DNA of 64,000 nucleotides from Halobacteriovoraceae bacterium (GCA_002713145.1 PAVS01000005.1:62001-126000); one strand, 5' to 3'; positions 42,793-53,328 are shown, counted from the stretch's first letter. The notes: a model not told the origin generated them from the sequence alone. Numbers and translations are program-made.

Positions 42793-44193
42793 ATGAAACA
42801 TTGTATGTACATATTTTGCCTCTTTATCACGGCCCTCGCTATTGCAGGTCAGGGAGAAGCCACTCATTTAAAACTCGCTGAAAAAAGACAGTTTAACTAC
42901 CCTTTGGGTAAGCTCGAAGAGAAAGAACTAGCCGAGAGCACAGAAAATATCAAAGAATACGGTAAAATTAGACTCCTTCATAGTGTGAAATTGGCCATTA
43001 TCAATGGTCAATTAGAAAAAGCAAAGATCCTATTAAGGGAAGCCACTTTATCCGATGACTTCAGTCGGACAACACAAATACGTTATCTGGCTTTGATTCA
43101 TTTTTTAGAAAACAATCATGAAGAAGTGGTGCGCTTACTTAACACCAGTGAAATGCTGAATATCTCAACTCTACCTCAAGTCTGTCTTATAAATTCTATG
43201 AGTTTATTGATTCTAAATAAACAGCCTCTGCTTAAAAAAAGGTGGAAAGATTGCAAGGCGATAAGTATGGCCGACTCCATAAACCAAATGAGTTGGATGC
43301 AAGTACTCATCGACTTACGCTTAAGAGACCCTAAGGTCGTCTTAGAGAATCTTTTTAAAAATACAAATGTTGATAATTTGAATAAAGAACAATTGAGAAT
43401 TGTTCTTAAATTGGCCTTATACCTCAACGAACAGGATAAGATCATACCTCGCTTTCCCCTTCTCACCGAGGAAATTTTAAGTAATAGAACATACCGAGAA
43501 CTCATAGGAATGAATTATTTTAGAGATCTCAATTTAACCAAAGCCTACGACTTACTTAACGATTTAGATTCAGCTAATGCAGAAGTGTTTAAAGGTAATC
43601 TTTTTTTAAGCCAGAAAAAATTTCTTAAGGCCTATGGACAGTTCAAATTGGCTTTAGCACTTAAAGAAAACTCAAGTAATGCATTAGAAAGATTAATTCC
43701 ACTTGCCTGGCAACTTAATCAGTACAATGAAGGAACAACATTTGTTCAAAAACTTGAATTTAAACCCAGTGAAGAGCTCTACCAACTTACTCTCCTCGCT
43801 TTATTCAGCACAATGTCTGATGATATAGATGCAGCTGATACATATCTCAAAAGATTACAGGCGAGAGCTTTTAGCCGCAACCCAGTTGAGATTCAACAGC
43901 TCCTCACCTATATAGGAGTCATTAAAAATAACGATTATGATATCGATATCAATGGTAACACCAATTGCATGAGCAAAGACGGTATTCATTGTTGGCTCAT
44001 GTATTACAAATACAGTTGGCCTAATCCTATAGACAATCTTACTTCTGAGCGAAAAATTCATGACTATGAAGTTTCGCTGCTTGATAAATATTCCCAAGAG
44101 GCAATTAACGAACCCCTGGACCATCCAGAACTCATTAATCAAAAAGATATAGAAGAATTAGATAATAATCTTATTAAACTGATTCAAGATTAA
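42793..44193 (+). CDS. Exported TPR-like repeat protein
   Basis: A 466-residue exported protein with a signal peptide (residues about 3-20). The mature part is entirely helical, with a tetratricopeptide-like periodicity (for example GQLEKAKILLREATL, FLKAYGQFKLALALK, NSSNALERLIPLAW). Such domains scaffold protein complexes in the periplasm. I chose the ATG at 42793, two codons after a TTG, with AGG six bases upstream. The next gene starts 58 bases later. Partner unknown. Confidence 0.68.
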   Translation: MKHCMYIFCLFITALAIAGQGEATHLKLAEKRQFNYPLGKLEEKELAESTENIKEYGKIRLLHSVKLAIINGQLEKAKILLREATLSDDFSRTTQIRYLALIHFLENNHEEVVRLLNTSEMLNISTLPQVCLINSMSLLILNKQPLLKKRWKDCKAISMADSINQMSWMQVLIDLRLRDPKVVLENLFKNTNVDNLNKEQLRIVLKLALYLNEQDKIIPRFPLLTEEILSNRTYRELIGMNYFRDLNLTKAYDLLNDLDSANAEVFKGNLFLSQKKFLKAYGQFKLALALKENSSNALERLIPLAWQLNQYNEGTTFVQKLEFKPSEELYQLTLLALFSTMSDDIDAADTYLKRLQARAFSRNPVEIQQLLTYIGVIKNNDYDIDINGNTNCMSKDGIHCWLMYYKYSWPNPIDNLTSERKIHDYEVSLLDKYSQEAINEPLDHPELINQKDIEELDNNLIKLIQD

Positions 44194-44251
44194 ACTATTC
44201 ATCGCATAATAGTGGTCGCTTCGCTATTTTACTGCTATTATTTTCCGCATT

Positions 44252-45175
44252 ATGGACAATAATGCACGCTACCAAAATTTTTTAAAAAATATATATGTTG
44301 GGATCAATGGAGAGCTCTATTCTCCAGAAGATGCAAAAATCTCAGTCTTTGACCGTGGCTTTCTTTTCGGTGATTCAATTTATGAAGTTACTTATGGAGA
44401 AAATGGCAAGCTGATTTTCTTTGAAGACCATATTGAGAGACTTTATAATTCTGCTCGATTGCTTAATATGGAAATCTTCATCAGCAAAGAAGATATAATG
44501 AAACAGACCTTGCAAACTCTTAAGGCCGCTCAAATTCCCGATGCCTATGTAAGAATAATCCTTACAAGAGGTGAAAGTGAGCTAAGTCTTGACCCTAATT
44601 TGTCTTATCATAATAATCTGATCACAATTGTAAAACCTAAACCAATCTATTCAGATAAACTTTATTCCCATGGACTTCATCTTATTATTTCTGACGTCCT
44701 CAGAAATGACCGTAGGTCTACTAACCCCAATGCGAAGTCGGGAAATTATCTTAATAACGTTATGGCCCATCAACAAGCTAAAGAAAAAAAGGCTGACGAT
44801 GCTATCATGGTGAATCATGAAGGACATATTACCGAGGGAACATCCTTTAATATTTGGTGTGTAAAAAATGGTGTGATCTATACCCCACCAGAAAAAAGTG
44901 GTCTTCTCAAAGGTATTACCAGGCAAAAAGTCATCGGCATCTGTCGAGAAAAAGACTTTAATTTAAAAATAGATAACTTCACTCCCGAGTTTATATTGAA
45001 TGCAGATGAAGTCTTTATCACGAGTTCAACAAAGGGTTTGATGCCAGTCTTCAAGCTCAATGAAACAACAATCAACGAAACAGCTCAGGATAGACCTGTC
45101 ATGAGCGAGTTACAAAAGTATTATAATAAAATTATTGAAATTGAATTGGCACGGGATGAGTATTGTTATTTCTAG
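44252..45175 (+). CDS. Class IV PLP aminotransferase (D-amino-acid / branched-chain type)
   Basis: A 307-residue fold-type IV PLP enzyme. The N-terminal YVGINGELYSPEDAKISVFDRGFLFGDSIYE block is typical. The Schiff-base Lys is Lys162 in NAKSGNYLNN, and the cofactor Glu lies in HITEGTSFNIW. The substrate loop at GLMPV and the small size do not separate D-alanine transaminase, branched-chain aminotransferase and aminodeoxychorismate lyase. D-alanine transaminase is my first guess. It overlaps the following small exported gene by 13 bases. Confidence 0.85.
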   Translation: MDNNARYQNFLKNIYVGINGELYSPEDAKISVFDRGFLFGDSIYEVTYGENGKLIFFEDHIERLYNSARLLNMEIFISKEDIMKQTLQTLKAAQIPDAYVRIILTRGESELSLDPNLSYHNNLITIVKPKPIYSDKLYSHGLHLIISDVLRNDRRSTNPNAKSGNYLNNVMAHQQAKEKKADDAIMVNHEGHITEGTSFNIWCVKNGVIYTPPEKSGLLKGITRQKVIGICREKDFNLKIDNFTPEFILNADEVFITSSTKGLMPVFKLNETTINETAQDRPVMSELQKYYNKIIEIELARDEYCYF

Positions 45176-45717
45176 TTTTGATCTTACTTTCATCAACTTA
45201 TCTCCATGCTGAAATGTATGCAACGGGAACCTATGTCCCCTATTTTTTAAAAGCGCAAGTCAACGATGATGGTGAACATAAAAAATTTGAGCTTAACCCT
45301 TATATAGGTCTCTCGACTCAAATTCACGTGGCAAATAAAGAGTATTTTGTCCCTGAGCTAGGCTATTCATACTTTCTTAACACTCCTGAAGGTATGCGCA
45401 GAGAAGTGGTTTTTCTTCATTATAATTTTGCCCATGTCATCACCAATAATTGGCTTTTTAGATATGGGCTGACCACTCATTGGTATCGCGTCGTGGGTCT
45501 TGGTGGCACAAAAAGACTTAAAAATGGGGACTCATATAAAACCTTCAAAAATCCAGATAAAACTGAGACTTCATATTTTACCACCCTCAATTTTGGCTCT
45601 GAGTATTTTATTAATAATAAAAAATACTCTTTACGCTTTGACCTCAATATTATGGGCTTTACCGAATTTGCAGATAAAGAACAGAACTATTTATTAACAT
45701 TTAACTTTTATAGGTAA
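45163..45717 (+). CDS. Small exported outer-membrane-like protein
   Basis: A 184-residue protein with a signal peptide (LFLVLILLSSTYLHA) starting at a TTG. The mature part alternates strands with aromatic residues and ends TFNFYR, consistent with a small beta-barrel or membrane-facing protein. No other ATG gives a signal peptide in frame, which supports the TTG, although its ribosome binding site is weak (GGGATGAG nearby). It is tightly packed between the aminotransferase and the matrixin-like gene. Confidence 0.6.
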   Translation: MLFLVLILLSSTYLHAEMYATGTYVPYFLKAQVNDDGEHKKFELNPYIGLSTQIHVANKEYFVPELGYSYFLNTPEGMRREVVFLHYNFAHVITNNWLFRYGLTTHWYRVVGLGGTKRLKNGDSYKTFKNPDKTETSYFTTLNFGSEYFINNKKYSLRFDLNIMGFTEFADKEQNYLLTFNFYR

Positions 45718-45721
45718 TACT

Positions 45722-46504
45722 GTGAAATACTTCCTTTCTCTCTTTCTCATCATTCATTCCGCTTATAGCTTTACACTCAATGAGTCAAAAGGCAGAGGTT
45801 TTCCTAAAAATAATATCAATATATATATTGCAAGTAATGATTGCTCCGGAGCTGGCTTTAGCACCAACAAACTCAGATCGATGGTTTCCGATTCAGTGGC
45901 CAAGTTTTGGAATAAGGTCAGCACTGCCGATCTCTATCTTGATAATCATGGTATCAAAGATGATCTTGACATCGATGGACTCACTCATGAGCAGGCCATC
46001 AATACTGTTGTCCCACTTAATTCAATAGTCGCTGGGTGTAATGATGATGCTTCGGGCTTTAATGACCCTACCATTCTGGGCTCGGCTTCCATCATCTGTG
46101 AGAGCTCTAGTCGTTGCCGTTCCATTTTAATTCTTAATTCTAATAATTCTGCACTCAATAGCTTTTCAACCTCTGAGATAGAAGCGGTCATCGCCCATGA
46201 GTTAGGACATGCCATAGGGTTAGGGCATAGTGAAACTCAACATAGCCTAATGTACTACAGCACGGGTAATAAATATCAAAAATGGCTAGGACAAGATGAT
46301 ATTGATGGTGTCACCTATCTCTATCCTCATGAACAAGAAGGATGTGGTTTTTTAGGGAATATGGGAGCAACCATAAAGCTGGACGACAAAAATGACCATA
46401 ACTTCCCTTTTTCGGGACTCATGATTTTAAGCTTTGGAGCGACACTTTTATTATTTCGTTTATTGATTCACTATAGAGAAATCTTTCCCATCAAACTGAA
46501 CTAA
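45722..46504 (+). CDS. Matrixin-family zinc metalloprotease with C-terminal membrane anchor
   Basis: A 260-residue exported metzincin. The zinc motif HELGHAIGLGH (159-169) has three His and a catalytic Glu160, followed by the Met-turn SLMYY with Met178. A signal peptide occupies residues 1-16. Six Cys, two on either side of the active site, suggest disulfides. A hydrophobic segment (about 227-247) near the C-terminus would tether it to a membrane. The start is a GTG. Such enzymes cleave extracellular or periplasmic proteins. The 3' end overlaps spoVR by 45 bases. Confidence 0.87.
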   Translation: MKYFLSLFLIIHSAYSFTLNESKGRGFPKNNINIYIASNDCSGAGFSTNKLRSMVSDSVAKFWNKVSTADLYLDNHGIKDDLDIDGLTHEQAINTVVPLNSIVAGCNDDASGFNDPTILGSASIICESSSRCRSILILNSNNSALNSFSTSEIEAVIAHELGHAIGLGHSETQHSLMYYSTGNKYQKWLGQDDIDGVTYLYPHEQEGCGFLGNMGATIKLDDKNDHNFPFSGLMILSFGATLLLFRLLIHYREIFPIKLN

Positions 46505-47977
46505 AACTTCTTTATCTTCATAGCTGGTCGTAAGAGTCACAGGCCTTTTCCAGATACTTTGCAAATTGCGCAGAGTAGAATTTGCAAACTGCATATCTAA
46601 GTCAACTCCAGTGTGTATATGCTTAATAAGCAGCTCTTTTCTGTTTTTGTAATTTGAATCTTCTACCTGAATAATGGGCTGTCCAAAATTAGATAACCCC
46701 ATGAGAAGTTTATTTTTTATCGCTAAAAAATCACGGGTGTCAATTTCCATTTGTTGAGTTCGTGGATTGTATTTATAGGTAAAAAGTTTTTGTCTATTAC
46801 AAAATTCAGGAGTTAAAAACTCATCAATAAAGGAAATATCATTATGCGATCTTCTTACGGAAAAGATTTTATCACGACCTTCCATTGTTTTTCGATCCCA
46901 ATTCTCTCGCTCATACATATCTGTACATTCATTATATTCTTTACCAAACCTTCCTGTGTTCCAGCGAAATTCGATATCACGCATGAGCTCAATGCCTATT
47001 TTGTAGGGGTTAATATTTTGCTTACTCATGGCCATAACTCCACCATGCTTAATAGCAAAATCAACGAAATCATTAGGCTCCATTAATTTTTCCGTCATAA
47101 TTTTAGAGTGCCAATAACTTGCCCAGCCTTCATTCATAATTTTCGTCACTCTTTGAGGGAGAAAATAATAAGCTTCTGCTCGCAAGCAACTAATCACATC
47201 CGCTTGCCAGTCTTCAATAGGAGCACTTGCAATGAGAAACTTGAGAATATCTTTTTCACCTTGCCAAAGGTTTTTTTCGGCCAAAATATCATCTTCTTGC
47301 TCTTCTTTTAATTCAGCTTCAGTCTTTTGCGATTCTCGTTCTTGAGCACGCATGAACGATTTAAGGGCCTGGGAGCGATCATCTACGAGATAGCCACCAA
47401 TTTCTTGCTCTTCTTTAAATTTCTCTTCAAGTATTTTTCTTTTTCTAATGACTTCATCATTTTCATGGAGCTGACTGATATCGATAAGATTCTCTAAAGA
47501 GAGAACTTTATCAATAAATTGCTCTATTTTGTTTTGACCATATTTTTCCATATAGCGTCGGATCTTAGTTCCGTTATTGGCCATTACATCCATCATGCTT
47601 CGATTGGTGTTGGAGAACCACATATTATTTTTAAAGAAATCATTATGGCCATACACGTGGGCCATAACTAATTTTTGATCGAGCCAGTTATTTACTTCTA
47701 ACAGATAGGCATAACAGGGATTGGTGTTAATAACCATTTCATAAATTTTTTGAATTCCATAACGATAGCCTTTAGACATTTGGTCATAATCCATCCCAAA
47801 TTTCCAATGGGGATAACGAATGGGAAAGCCCCCTTGAGCAGCTAAGATATTAATTGTGTCATAGTCGCACATCTCGAAAATTTGCGGAAAATAATCCAGC
47901 CCATAGTCATCAGCATAGCCTTGGACCTTTCTTTGTAATTCTAATAAATCACCTGAAATAGGCTTTGATCTAAACAT
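46460..47977 (-). CDS. spoVR: SpoVR family protein
   Basis: A 505-residue cytoplasmic protein of the SpoVR/YcgB family: DYFPQIFEMCDYDTINILAAQGGFP at the start, then WKFGMDYDQMSKGYRYG, MAHVYGHNDFFKNN, and the ASYWHSKIM and WNTGRFGKEYNE regions. SpoVR affects spore cortex in Bacillus; in non-sporulating bacteria the gene travels with prkA and yeaH. Its biochemical role is not settled. The ATG overlaps the stop of the yeaH-like gene by one base (same-strand order prkA, yeaH, spoVR). Confidence 0.93.
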   Translation of the reverse strand: MFRSKPISGDLLELQRKVQGYADDYGLDYFPQIFEMCDYDTINILAAQGGFPIRYPHWKFGMDYDQMSKGYRYGIQKIYEMVINTNPCYAYLLEVNNWLDQKLVMAHVYGHNDFFKNNMWFSNTNRSMMDVMANNGTKIRRYMEKYGQNKIEQFIDKVLSLENLIDISQLHENDEVIRKRKILEEKFKEEQEIGGYLVDDRSQALKSFMRAQERESQKTEAELKEEQEDDILAEKNLWQGEKDILKFLIASAPIEDWQADVISCLRAEAYYFLPQRVTKIMNEGWASYWHSKIMTEKLMEPNDFVDFAIKHGGVMAMSKQNINPYKIGIELMRDIEFRWNTGRFGKEYNECTDMYERENWDRKTMEGRDKIFSVRRSHNDISFIDEFLTPEFCNRQKLFTYKYNPRTQQMEIDTRDFLAIKNKLLMGLSNFGQPIIQVEDSNYKNRKELLIKHIHTGVDLDMQFANSTLRNLQSIWKRPVTLTTSYEDKEVLVQFDGKDFSIVNQ

Positions 47978-49095
47978 TAGTTTCCTTTCCCTAAAAACTC
48001 TTTGATAGAATCTAGAATAGCTTCTTTGTTTTTAATTTTACTCAAAATCACTGAGTCATGCTCAGTTCCGTATTTGTTCGAGAGATCTTTATAAAACTGA
48101 CCTGATCCATAGCGGGATTCAACTTGTCCGTAACAAAACATATTAGAGTTTGGTAATAAAAATTCATCCATAAGCTCTAGACAAACTTTAGTGTCATCAG
48201 CTGACCAGTTATCACCGTCACTAAAATGAAAAGGATAAATATTCCATTCATTAGGGTTGTAATCCGCTTCAATAATTTCTTTACACAATTTAAAAGCAGA
48301 AGAAATTAAAGTCCCACCACTTTCTCTGGTTCTAAAGAAAGTGTCTTCATCTACTTCTTTGGCCGTCGCATCGTGAATAATATAACGAATATCAATATCT
48401 TTATACTGACTTTTAAGCCAGAGATTAATCCAAAAGGATTCGGTTCGAACAATTTCTTTTTGTTCTTCTCCCATAGAGCCTGAAACATCCATCATATAAA
48501 TAACGACGGCTGCATTTTCCATTTCCGTTTTCGTGTCAGCACTTCGATAACGATAATCTTTGCGAATAGGCATCACAATGGGATTATTAGGGTCATAAGT
48601 CCCCATGGACATTTCACGTTTAAGCGCTTCTTTATAAGTGCGTTTAAGATGTTTGAGAGAATCCGGCCCAATAGTTCCAATTGAAGTGTACTTGTCCACT
48701 TGAGAAGAAATTTGCTTTTTTCCTTTAGGTTCAATATTGGGAAGTTCTAACTCATCCCCTAGAATTTTGGCGAGCTCTTCCACTCCCATTTCAACTTCTA
48801 ACTCTTTATTCCCTTCACCTTCTCCAGCTTCGCCTTGTCCTGGCTCACCATCTTCTCCTGGTTTTCCATCGACAGGATCACCTTGTTCTCCATCACCTTG
48901 TCCAGCTCCTCCTTGGGATTTATCTCCAAAACGAAACCTTGGAATATCTATGCTTGGCATTGGTATCTTAAAGGCGTCATCTCCCTTTGGGATGATTTGC
49001 TGACCTTGAGAAATATAATCTCTAAGATTCTTACGAATCTTACCTTTAACAATTTTTCTAAATCTAGCATGATCCCTTTTTATAGGATGATCCAT
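47977..49095 (-). CDS. yeaH: YeaH/YhbH family (DUF444) VWA-like protein
   Basis: A 372-residue protein of the DUF444 family. The N-terminus is basic ([27 protein letters not shown]). Residues about 60-95 form a Gly/Glu/Asp-rich stretch with collagen-like Gly-X-X spacing ([16 protein letters not shown]), longer than I would expect. A von Willebrand A-like MIDAS motif DVSGSMG follows with GGTLISSAF. This family is linked to PrkA in stationary-phase and stress responses. It is co-transcribed with prkA (12 bases upstream) and spoVR. Confidence 0.93.
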   Translation of the reverse strand: MDHPIKRDHARFRKIVKGKIRKNLRDYISQGQQIIPKGDDAFKIPMPSIDIPRFRFGDKSQGGAGQGDGEQGDPVDGKPGEDGEPGQGEAGEGEGNKELEVEMGVEELAKILGDELELPNIEPKGKKQISSQVDKYTSIGTIGPDSLKHLKRTYKEALKREMSMGTYDPNNPIVMPIRKDYRYRSADTKTEMENAAVVIYMMDVSGSMGEEQKEIVRTESFWINLWLKSQYKDIDIRYIIHDATAKEVDEDTFFRTRESGGTLISSAFKLCKEIIEADYNPNEWNIYPFHFSDGDNWSADDTKVCLELMDEFLLPNSNMFCYGQVESRYGSGQFYKDLSNKYGTEHDSVILSKIKNKEAILDSIKEFLGKGN

Positions 49096-49107
49096 GCATG
49101 ACTCCTT

Positions 49108-51162
49108 TTATGACTTTATTGAGTCACCTTTGGCAAATATACTTGATACATAATTTAATGTATCTGTGGCACAAATCTCACAATACCCAAAATTTTTAAT
49201 GAGTCTTGTTTTTACGACATCAATTTTTTCTTGGGTTTGTTTATCCACAACATTTGAAATAATGGTTGTGAGCTTGATCGTGTCTTTTTGATCTTCAAAA
49301 AGCTTGAGTTCTAGGGCCCTGTGCAGCCTTTCATTCATTTTGTAATCAAATTGTTTACCTTCAATTGCAAGAGCAGCAATAGAGTGCATAATCTCCTGTC
49401 TAAAATCATTTTTAATCGATTCTGAAACATCAATTTTCTCTTCAATTGAGCGCATAAATCTTTCATCTGCATCTTCAAGCTTACCTGAATACTTGTTACG
49501 AATTTTTTCTTTCTGAGTATAGGCCTTAATATTATCAATATAGTTGGCACATAAAGTTTGAATAGCTGACTCATCAACAGAGATGGCTTTTTGCACATCA
49601 TTTTTAACGATGTCTTCATACTCTTGTCTTGCTATCGCTAACATTTCTTTAAAGGCATCCATTTGCTCTGTAGAATTCACAAGCCCGTGGTGCTTAAGCC
49701 CAGATTCTAATTCATTAAAGACCATAAAAGGATTTAAACAACCAGAGTGAGCATTCTTAACCAGAGAATTAGAGATTTTATCTTGAATATAACGAGGCGA
49801 AATACCATCCAGCCCTTCTCTGACCGCTTCTTTTCTAAGCTCTTTCACATTATCTTCGTTATAACCAGGAAGTGTTTTTCCTGAGTATAATTTAAGTTTT
49901 TGAAGCTTAGTTAGGTCAGCTTTTTTCGGCTCTTCCATACGAGTTAAGATGGCCCAAAGACTTGCCATCTCAAGAGTGTGAGGGGCAATATGCATATGAG
50001 GGATTGTCTCACTATTGAAATCTTTTTTATAGATTCGAATCTCTTGATCTAAGCGAGTTATATAGGGAACATCAATTTTAACTGTTCTATCTCGAAGAGC
50101 TTCCATAAATTCATTCGATTGGAGCTTTCTAAATTCTGGCTCATTGGTATGACCTAAAATAACTTCATCAATATCAGTTTGAGCGAATTTTTTAGGTTTA
50201 ATAGATTGTTCTTGAGAAGCTCCTAAAAGATCATAAAGGAAGGCAACATCAAGCTTGAGCATCTCGATGAATTCAACAATCCCTCGGTTTGCGATATTAA
50301 ACTCTCCATCGAAATTAAAGGCCCTTGGATCAGAATCTGAACCATAAAGAGCAATTTTTCTATAATTAATATCACCGGTTAATTCAGTAGAGTCTTGATT
50401 TTTCTCATCTTTAGGTTGGAATGTCCCAATACCAATCCTATCTTTCTCAGAGAGAATCAGTCTTTTGACACGGATATGCTTCATGACCTCATTCCAGTCC
50501 CCATCAAATTTACGCATAAACTCAGAGAGGATATAACGACAAGCGGGATTCACTTCACCTTTAATTTTAATTCGGTAAGGGCCATCAATATTTTTATTTA
50601 ATTCTTCTAAAAACTTTTTACGAACGGCCACGGGAATTAGCTTCAGTGGTTCTTCATGCATAGGGCTTTCGAAAACTTTAGCTCCACCCAGGATTTCTGT
50701 TTCTTCGGGAGTCACCCACTCATAGGTATAAAGAGCTCCGTCATCTGTTTTAGAGTATTGCTCTAATCCTTTTTTAAGTAATCTAGAAATAGAAGACTTG
50801 GCGGAACCAACAGGACCATGCAAAAGGAGAACCCTTTTTTCTGTCCCATAACCTCTCGCTGCTGATTTAAAAAAGTTTACAAGCTTCATGAGGTGAACAT
50901 CGATTCCAAAGATTGCATCTTTTCCATTCTCTATTGGATCATCAAAAAAGTGATAACGGGTAATTTCTTTTTTGTACTCGGTATAGGTTGAAGTTCCATA
51001 GGACATGATCATATCGTGAACTCTTTGAAAGGCATTACGACAGATCAAAGGATTCTTCTCCACCAGATCGAGATACTCTTGAAAACTTCCTTCCCAGTGA
51101 AGATGCGAGAAATCTTCTTTTGAATAATTCTCTTCGATAAAACGGTGAATATCCATACTCAT
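49108..51162 (-). CDS. prkA: PrkA family serine protein kinase
   Basis: The 684-residue PrkA has an AAA-type ATPase domain with Walker [10 protein letters not shown] (116-124) and a C-terminal kinase-like region. Blocks such as [51 protein letters not shown] and GHTNEPEF are characteristic. The E. coli homologue YeaG controls stress and nitrogen-starvation responses. Whether the protein acts as a kinase, a protease or both is debated. GGAGG lies six bases before the ATG. Its operon diverges from a PP2C phosphatase gene across a 228-base gap, which suggests opposed signalling. Confidence 0.95.
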   Translation of the reverse strand: MSMDIHRFIEENYSKEDFSHLHWEGSFQEYLDLVEKNPLICRNAFQRVHDMIMSYGTSTYTEYKKEITRYHFFDDPIENGKDAIFGIDVHLMKLVNFFKSAARGYGTEKRVLLLHGPVGSAKSSISRLLKKGLEQYSKTDDGALYTYEWVTPEETEILGGAKVFESPMHEEPLKLIPVAVRKKFLEELNKNIDGPYRIKIKGEVNPACRYILSEFMRKFDGDWNEVMKHIRVKRLILSEKDRIGIGTFQPKDEKNQDSTELTGDINYRKIALYGSDSDPRAFNFDGEFNIANRGIVEFIEMLKLDVAFLYDLLGASQEQSIKPKKFAQTDIDEVILGHTNEPEFRKLQSNEFMEALRDRTVKIDVPYITRLDQEIRIYKKDFNSETIPHMHIAPHTLEMASLWAILTRMEEPKKADLTKLQKLKLYSGKTLPGYNEDNVKELRKEAVREGLDGISPRYIQDKISNSLVKNAHSGCLNPFMVFNELESGLKHHGLVNSTEQMDAFKEMLAIARQEYEDIVKNDVQKAISVDESAIQTLCANYIDNIKAYTQKEKIRNKYSGKLEDADERFMRSIEEKIDVSESIKNDFRQEIMHSIAALAIEGKQFDYKMNERLHRALELKLFEDQKDTIKLTTIISNVVDKQTQEKIDVVKTRLIKNFGYCEICATDTLNYVSSIFAKGDSIKS

Positions 51163-51331
51163 AATGTCCTCCAGAAATGAATGCTAAATTTAAAAGAACT
51201 TTTATATTCTCATCTTTATTTTAACCCGAATCACTGCTGAAATGAAGAGTTTTCAAATATTTACCCGGGCCCAAGTTGACACCAATGCTCAACTATAATT
51301 CTATAAATCGCTAAAATTACTTGAAATAAAT

Positions 51332-51359
51332 TTGTTTAATTTTTTTTCATAAGTATAAT
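51332..51359 (+). promoter_or_regulatory. Putative sigma-70 promoter of the PP2C-secA run
   Basis: TTGTTT is followed after 16 bases by a perfect TATAAT. The predicted start near 51366 leaves a short leader containing AAGG before the TTG at 51391. The -35 matches only partly. Confidence 0.5.
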
Positions 51360-51390
51360 TATTAAATATAACCATAAATAAAGGTCAGAC

Positions 51391-52137
51391 TTGACAGTAA
51401 TTGCCAGTGGCGACACCCATATTGGAATGAAACGTAAAACCAATCAGGATTCTATTTGTGTAGATAAGGATCTTAATTTTTTCGTGGTGGCCGATGGTAT
51501 GGGTGGACATAATGGTGGAGATATTGCCTCGAGCATGTCAGTAGATCTCCTACCCAACTTTATTCGTGAAAATCAGAGTAAGTATGAAGTTCCAGTGCTC
51601 TTAGATAATGCGGTTCATTTTGTTAATAATGCCATCTATGAACATGGACTGAAAAATTCTCATCTAGAAGGCATGGGAACAACGATCAGTGCCATTATGT
51701 TTAACGAAAAACATATCAATATAGCTAATATTGGTGACTCAAGAGTTTATATGTTGCATAAACAAAAACTCTACCAACTCACAAGGGATCACTCCCTTGT
51801 GCAAGAGCGATTGAATATTGGCTTTTATGATCGCGAAGGTGCCAGAAAAGATCCACAAAAAAACGTCTTAATTAAAACGGTAGGCTTTGAGAATAATGTT
51901 AGGCCAGATGTCTATCAGTATAAAGTTAATAAAAACGATCTTTTTCTCATCTGCTCTGACGGACTTCACGGTAAAGTAGCTGATCAAGATATTGTGCACA
52001 TTATCACAAATCAAATAAAAGATTTTGATCATATCACTCAAGCCGATTTAGACAACTGCGTTAGTAAATTAATTGACCAAGCTAATGCCAACGGTGGCCA
52101 AGATAATATTTCAGTCATTCTTGCTGCTGCAAATTAA
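51391..52137 (+). CDS. PP2C-type serine/threonine phosphatase
   Basis: A 248-residue Stp1/PrpC-like phosphatase. Metal-binding acids are in KTNQDS (Asp20) and VVADGMGGHNGG (Asp35). GDSRVYM and LICSDGLHG supply the later motifs. The single-domain form without sensors is that of bacterial PP2C. It dephosphorylates Ser/Thr proteins and may reverse the divergently encoded PrkA. The start is a TTG with AAGG seven bases upstream. No further kinase domain is in the window. Confidence 0.93.
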   Translation: MTVIASGDTHIGMKRKTNQDSICVDKDLNFFVVADGMGGHNGGDIASSMSVDLLPNFIRENQSKYEVPVLLDNAVHFVNNAIYEHGLKNSHLEGMGTTISAIMFNEKHINIANIGDSRVYMLHKQKLYQLTRDHSLVQERLNIGFYDREGARKDPQKNVLIKTVGFENNVRPDVYQYKVNKNDLFLICSDGLHGKVADQDIVHIITNQIKDFDHITQADLDNCVSKLIDQANANGGQDNISVILAAAN

Positions 52138-52215
52138 TAATTTCTTATATTTGCCTAATGACTCATGCCGTTTTAAAATAGCCCTTGAAAAATAAATTCC
52201 AGTCACGGAGCGATT

Positions 52216-53313
52216 TTGGATAAATATTATACCGTAATGATTGTGCCGGAAAAACAGAAAGGTGTAAGGTCTTTTAAAATCCCAGGCATCTTTTTGCGAT
52301 CATTAGCATTTGTTTTTGTACTTACTTCCATTTTATTTGGAATTCTTCTCTATAACTACTGGTCTGTTATCAAACAAATTCACGAAAATAGACACCTCGG
52401 ACTTGAGAACAGGCAACTAAGAGAGCAGATTAAACTTTTTGAATTAAAAATGGCTACTGTCGCAAAAGACTTAGAAAATATTCGTATCTATGAAAACAAG
52501 CTTCGTATCATTACTGGTCTTGAAGACGTGACTAAAACAGCTCCTATAGTCCCTAGTAATGACCAGGACCAAGGGGTCATGATGGATGACCATGGGGCCA
52601 CCACTCGTGAGCCAATCCCAGAAGATGAGTCTGTTCAATTGGAAAATAATATTCTTCCTTATCTTCAAAACTTTGAAAATAACCCCAGTTTTATAGAGCT
52701 TCAAAGACTCTATGATGAAAGAATCGCGGCTCACTTCGGTCTGTCATCCAAGTATAAAGTGACCAGACAATTCTCTGATCTTATTAAAAAGAGTTTTGAG
52801 TTATCAGAAGAATACGCAAAGTTTGATTATAAGTTTCAGATTCTAAAAAAATATTCCACAAAACTAGAAGAGCAAATTCATAAACTAGACCAGCATCTTT
52901 TAGATAAAGAATCCATTTTGAGATCTACCCCTACCATTCTCCCTACCAATGGTTGGATCACCAGTTATTTTGGCCATAGAATCTCTCCTACTGCGGGAGT
53001 CAAAAAAATGCATGAAGGCCTGGATGTGGGAGCAAACTTTGGCACAGAAATACTCGCCCCTGCAGATGGAATTGTCACCTTTGCAGGAAGAAAAGCCGGT
53101 TTTGGACTTTTTGTTCAAATAGATCATGGCTATGGAATTGAGACTATTTATGCACATTCACAAAAAATTATTACAAAAAGCGGAAATAAAGTTAAAAGAG
53201 GTGACCTGATAGCAAAAGTCGGAAGTACAGGTGCTTCCACCGGACCCCATTTACATTACGAAGTAAGAATAAATGGTACTGCTGTTGACCCGTTATACTT
53301 TGTTTTAGAATAA
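52216..53313 (+). CDS. M23 (LytM) family peptidase with membrane anchor and coiled coil
   Basis: A 365-residue protein with one membrane segment (about 27-48), then a coiled-coil stalk (about 50-100 and 210-235), then a LytM domain from about 255. Zinc ligands are in MHEGLDVG (His near 266 and Asp near 270) and HLHYEV (His345, His347). It cleaves peptidoglycan cross-links or, if regulated, activates amidases as NlpD/EnvC-type factors do. The start is a TTG with GGAG about seven bases upstream. It sits between the phosphatase and secA genes. Confidence 0.92.
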   Translation: MDKYYTVMIVPEKQKGVRSFKIPGIFLRSLAFVFVLTSILFGILLYNYWSVIKQIHENRHLGLENRQLREQIKLFELKMATVAKDLENIRIYENKLRIITGLEDVTKTAPIVPSNDQDQGVMMDDHGATTREPIPEDESVQLENNILPYLQNFENNPSFIELQRLYDERIAAHFGLSSKYKVTRQFSDLIKKSFELSEEYAKFDYKFQILKKYSTKLEEQIHKLDQHLLDKESILRSTPTILPTNGWITSYFGHRISPTAGVKKMHEGLDVGANFGTEILAPADGIVTFAGRKAGFGLFVQIDHGYGIETIYAHSQKIITKSGNKVKRGDLIAKVGSTGASTGPHLHYEVRINGTAVDPLYFVLE

Positions 53314-53328
53314 ATTGGAGAGAGTAAA

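Noticed and set aside
51274..51294. AGTTGA-N9-TCAACT inverted repeat upstream of the phosphatase and prkA genes
   Set aside because: The 6-base arms are short in an AT-rich region and match no operator I know. It is noted but unsupported.
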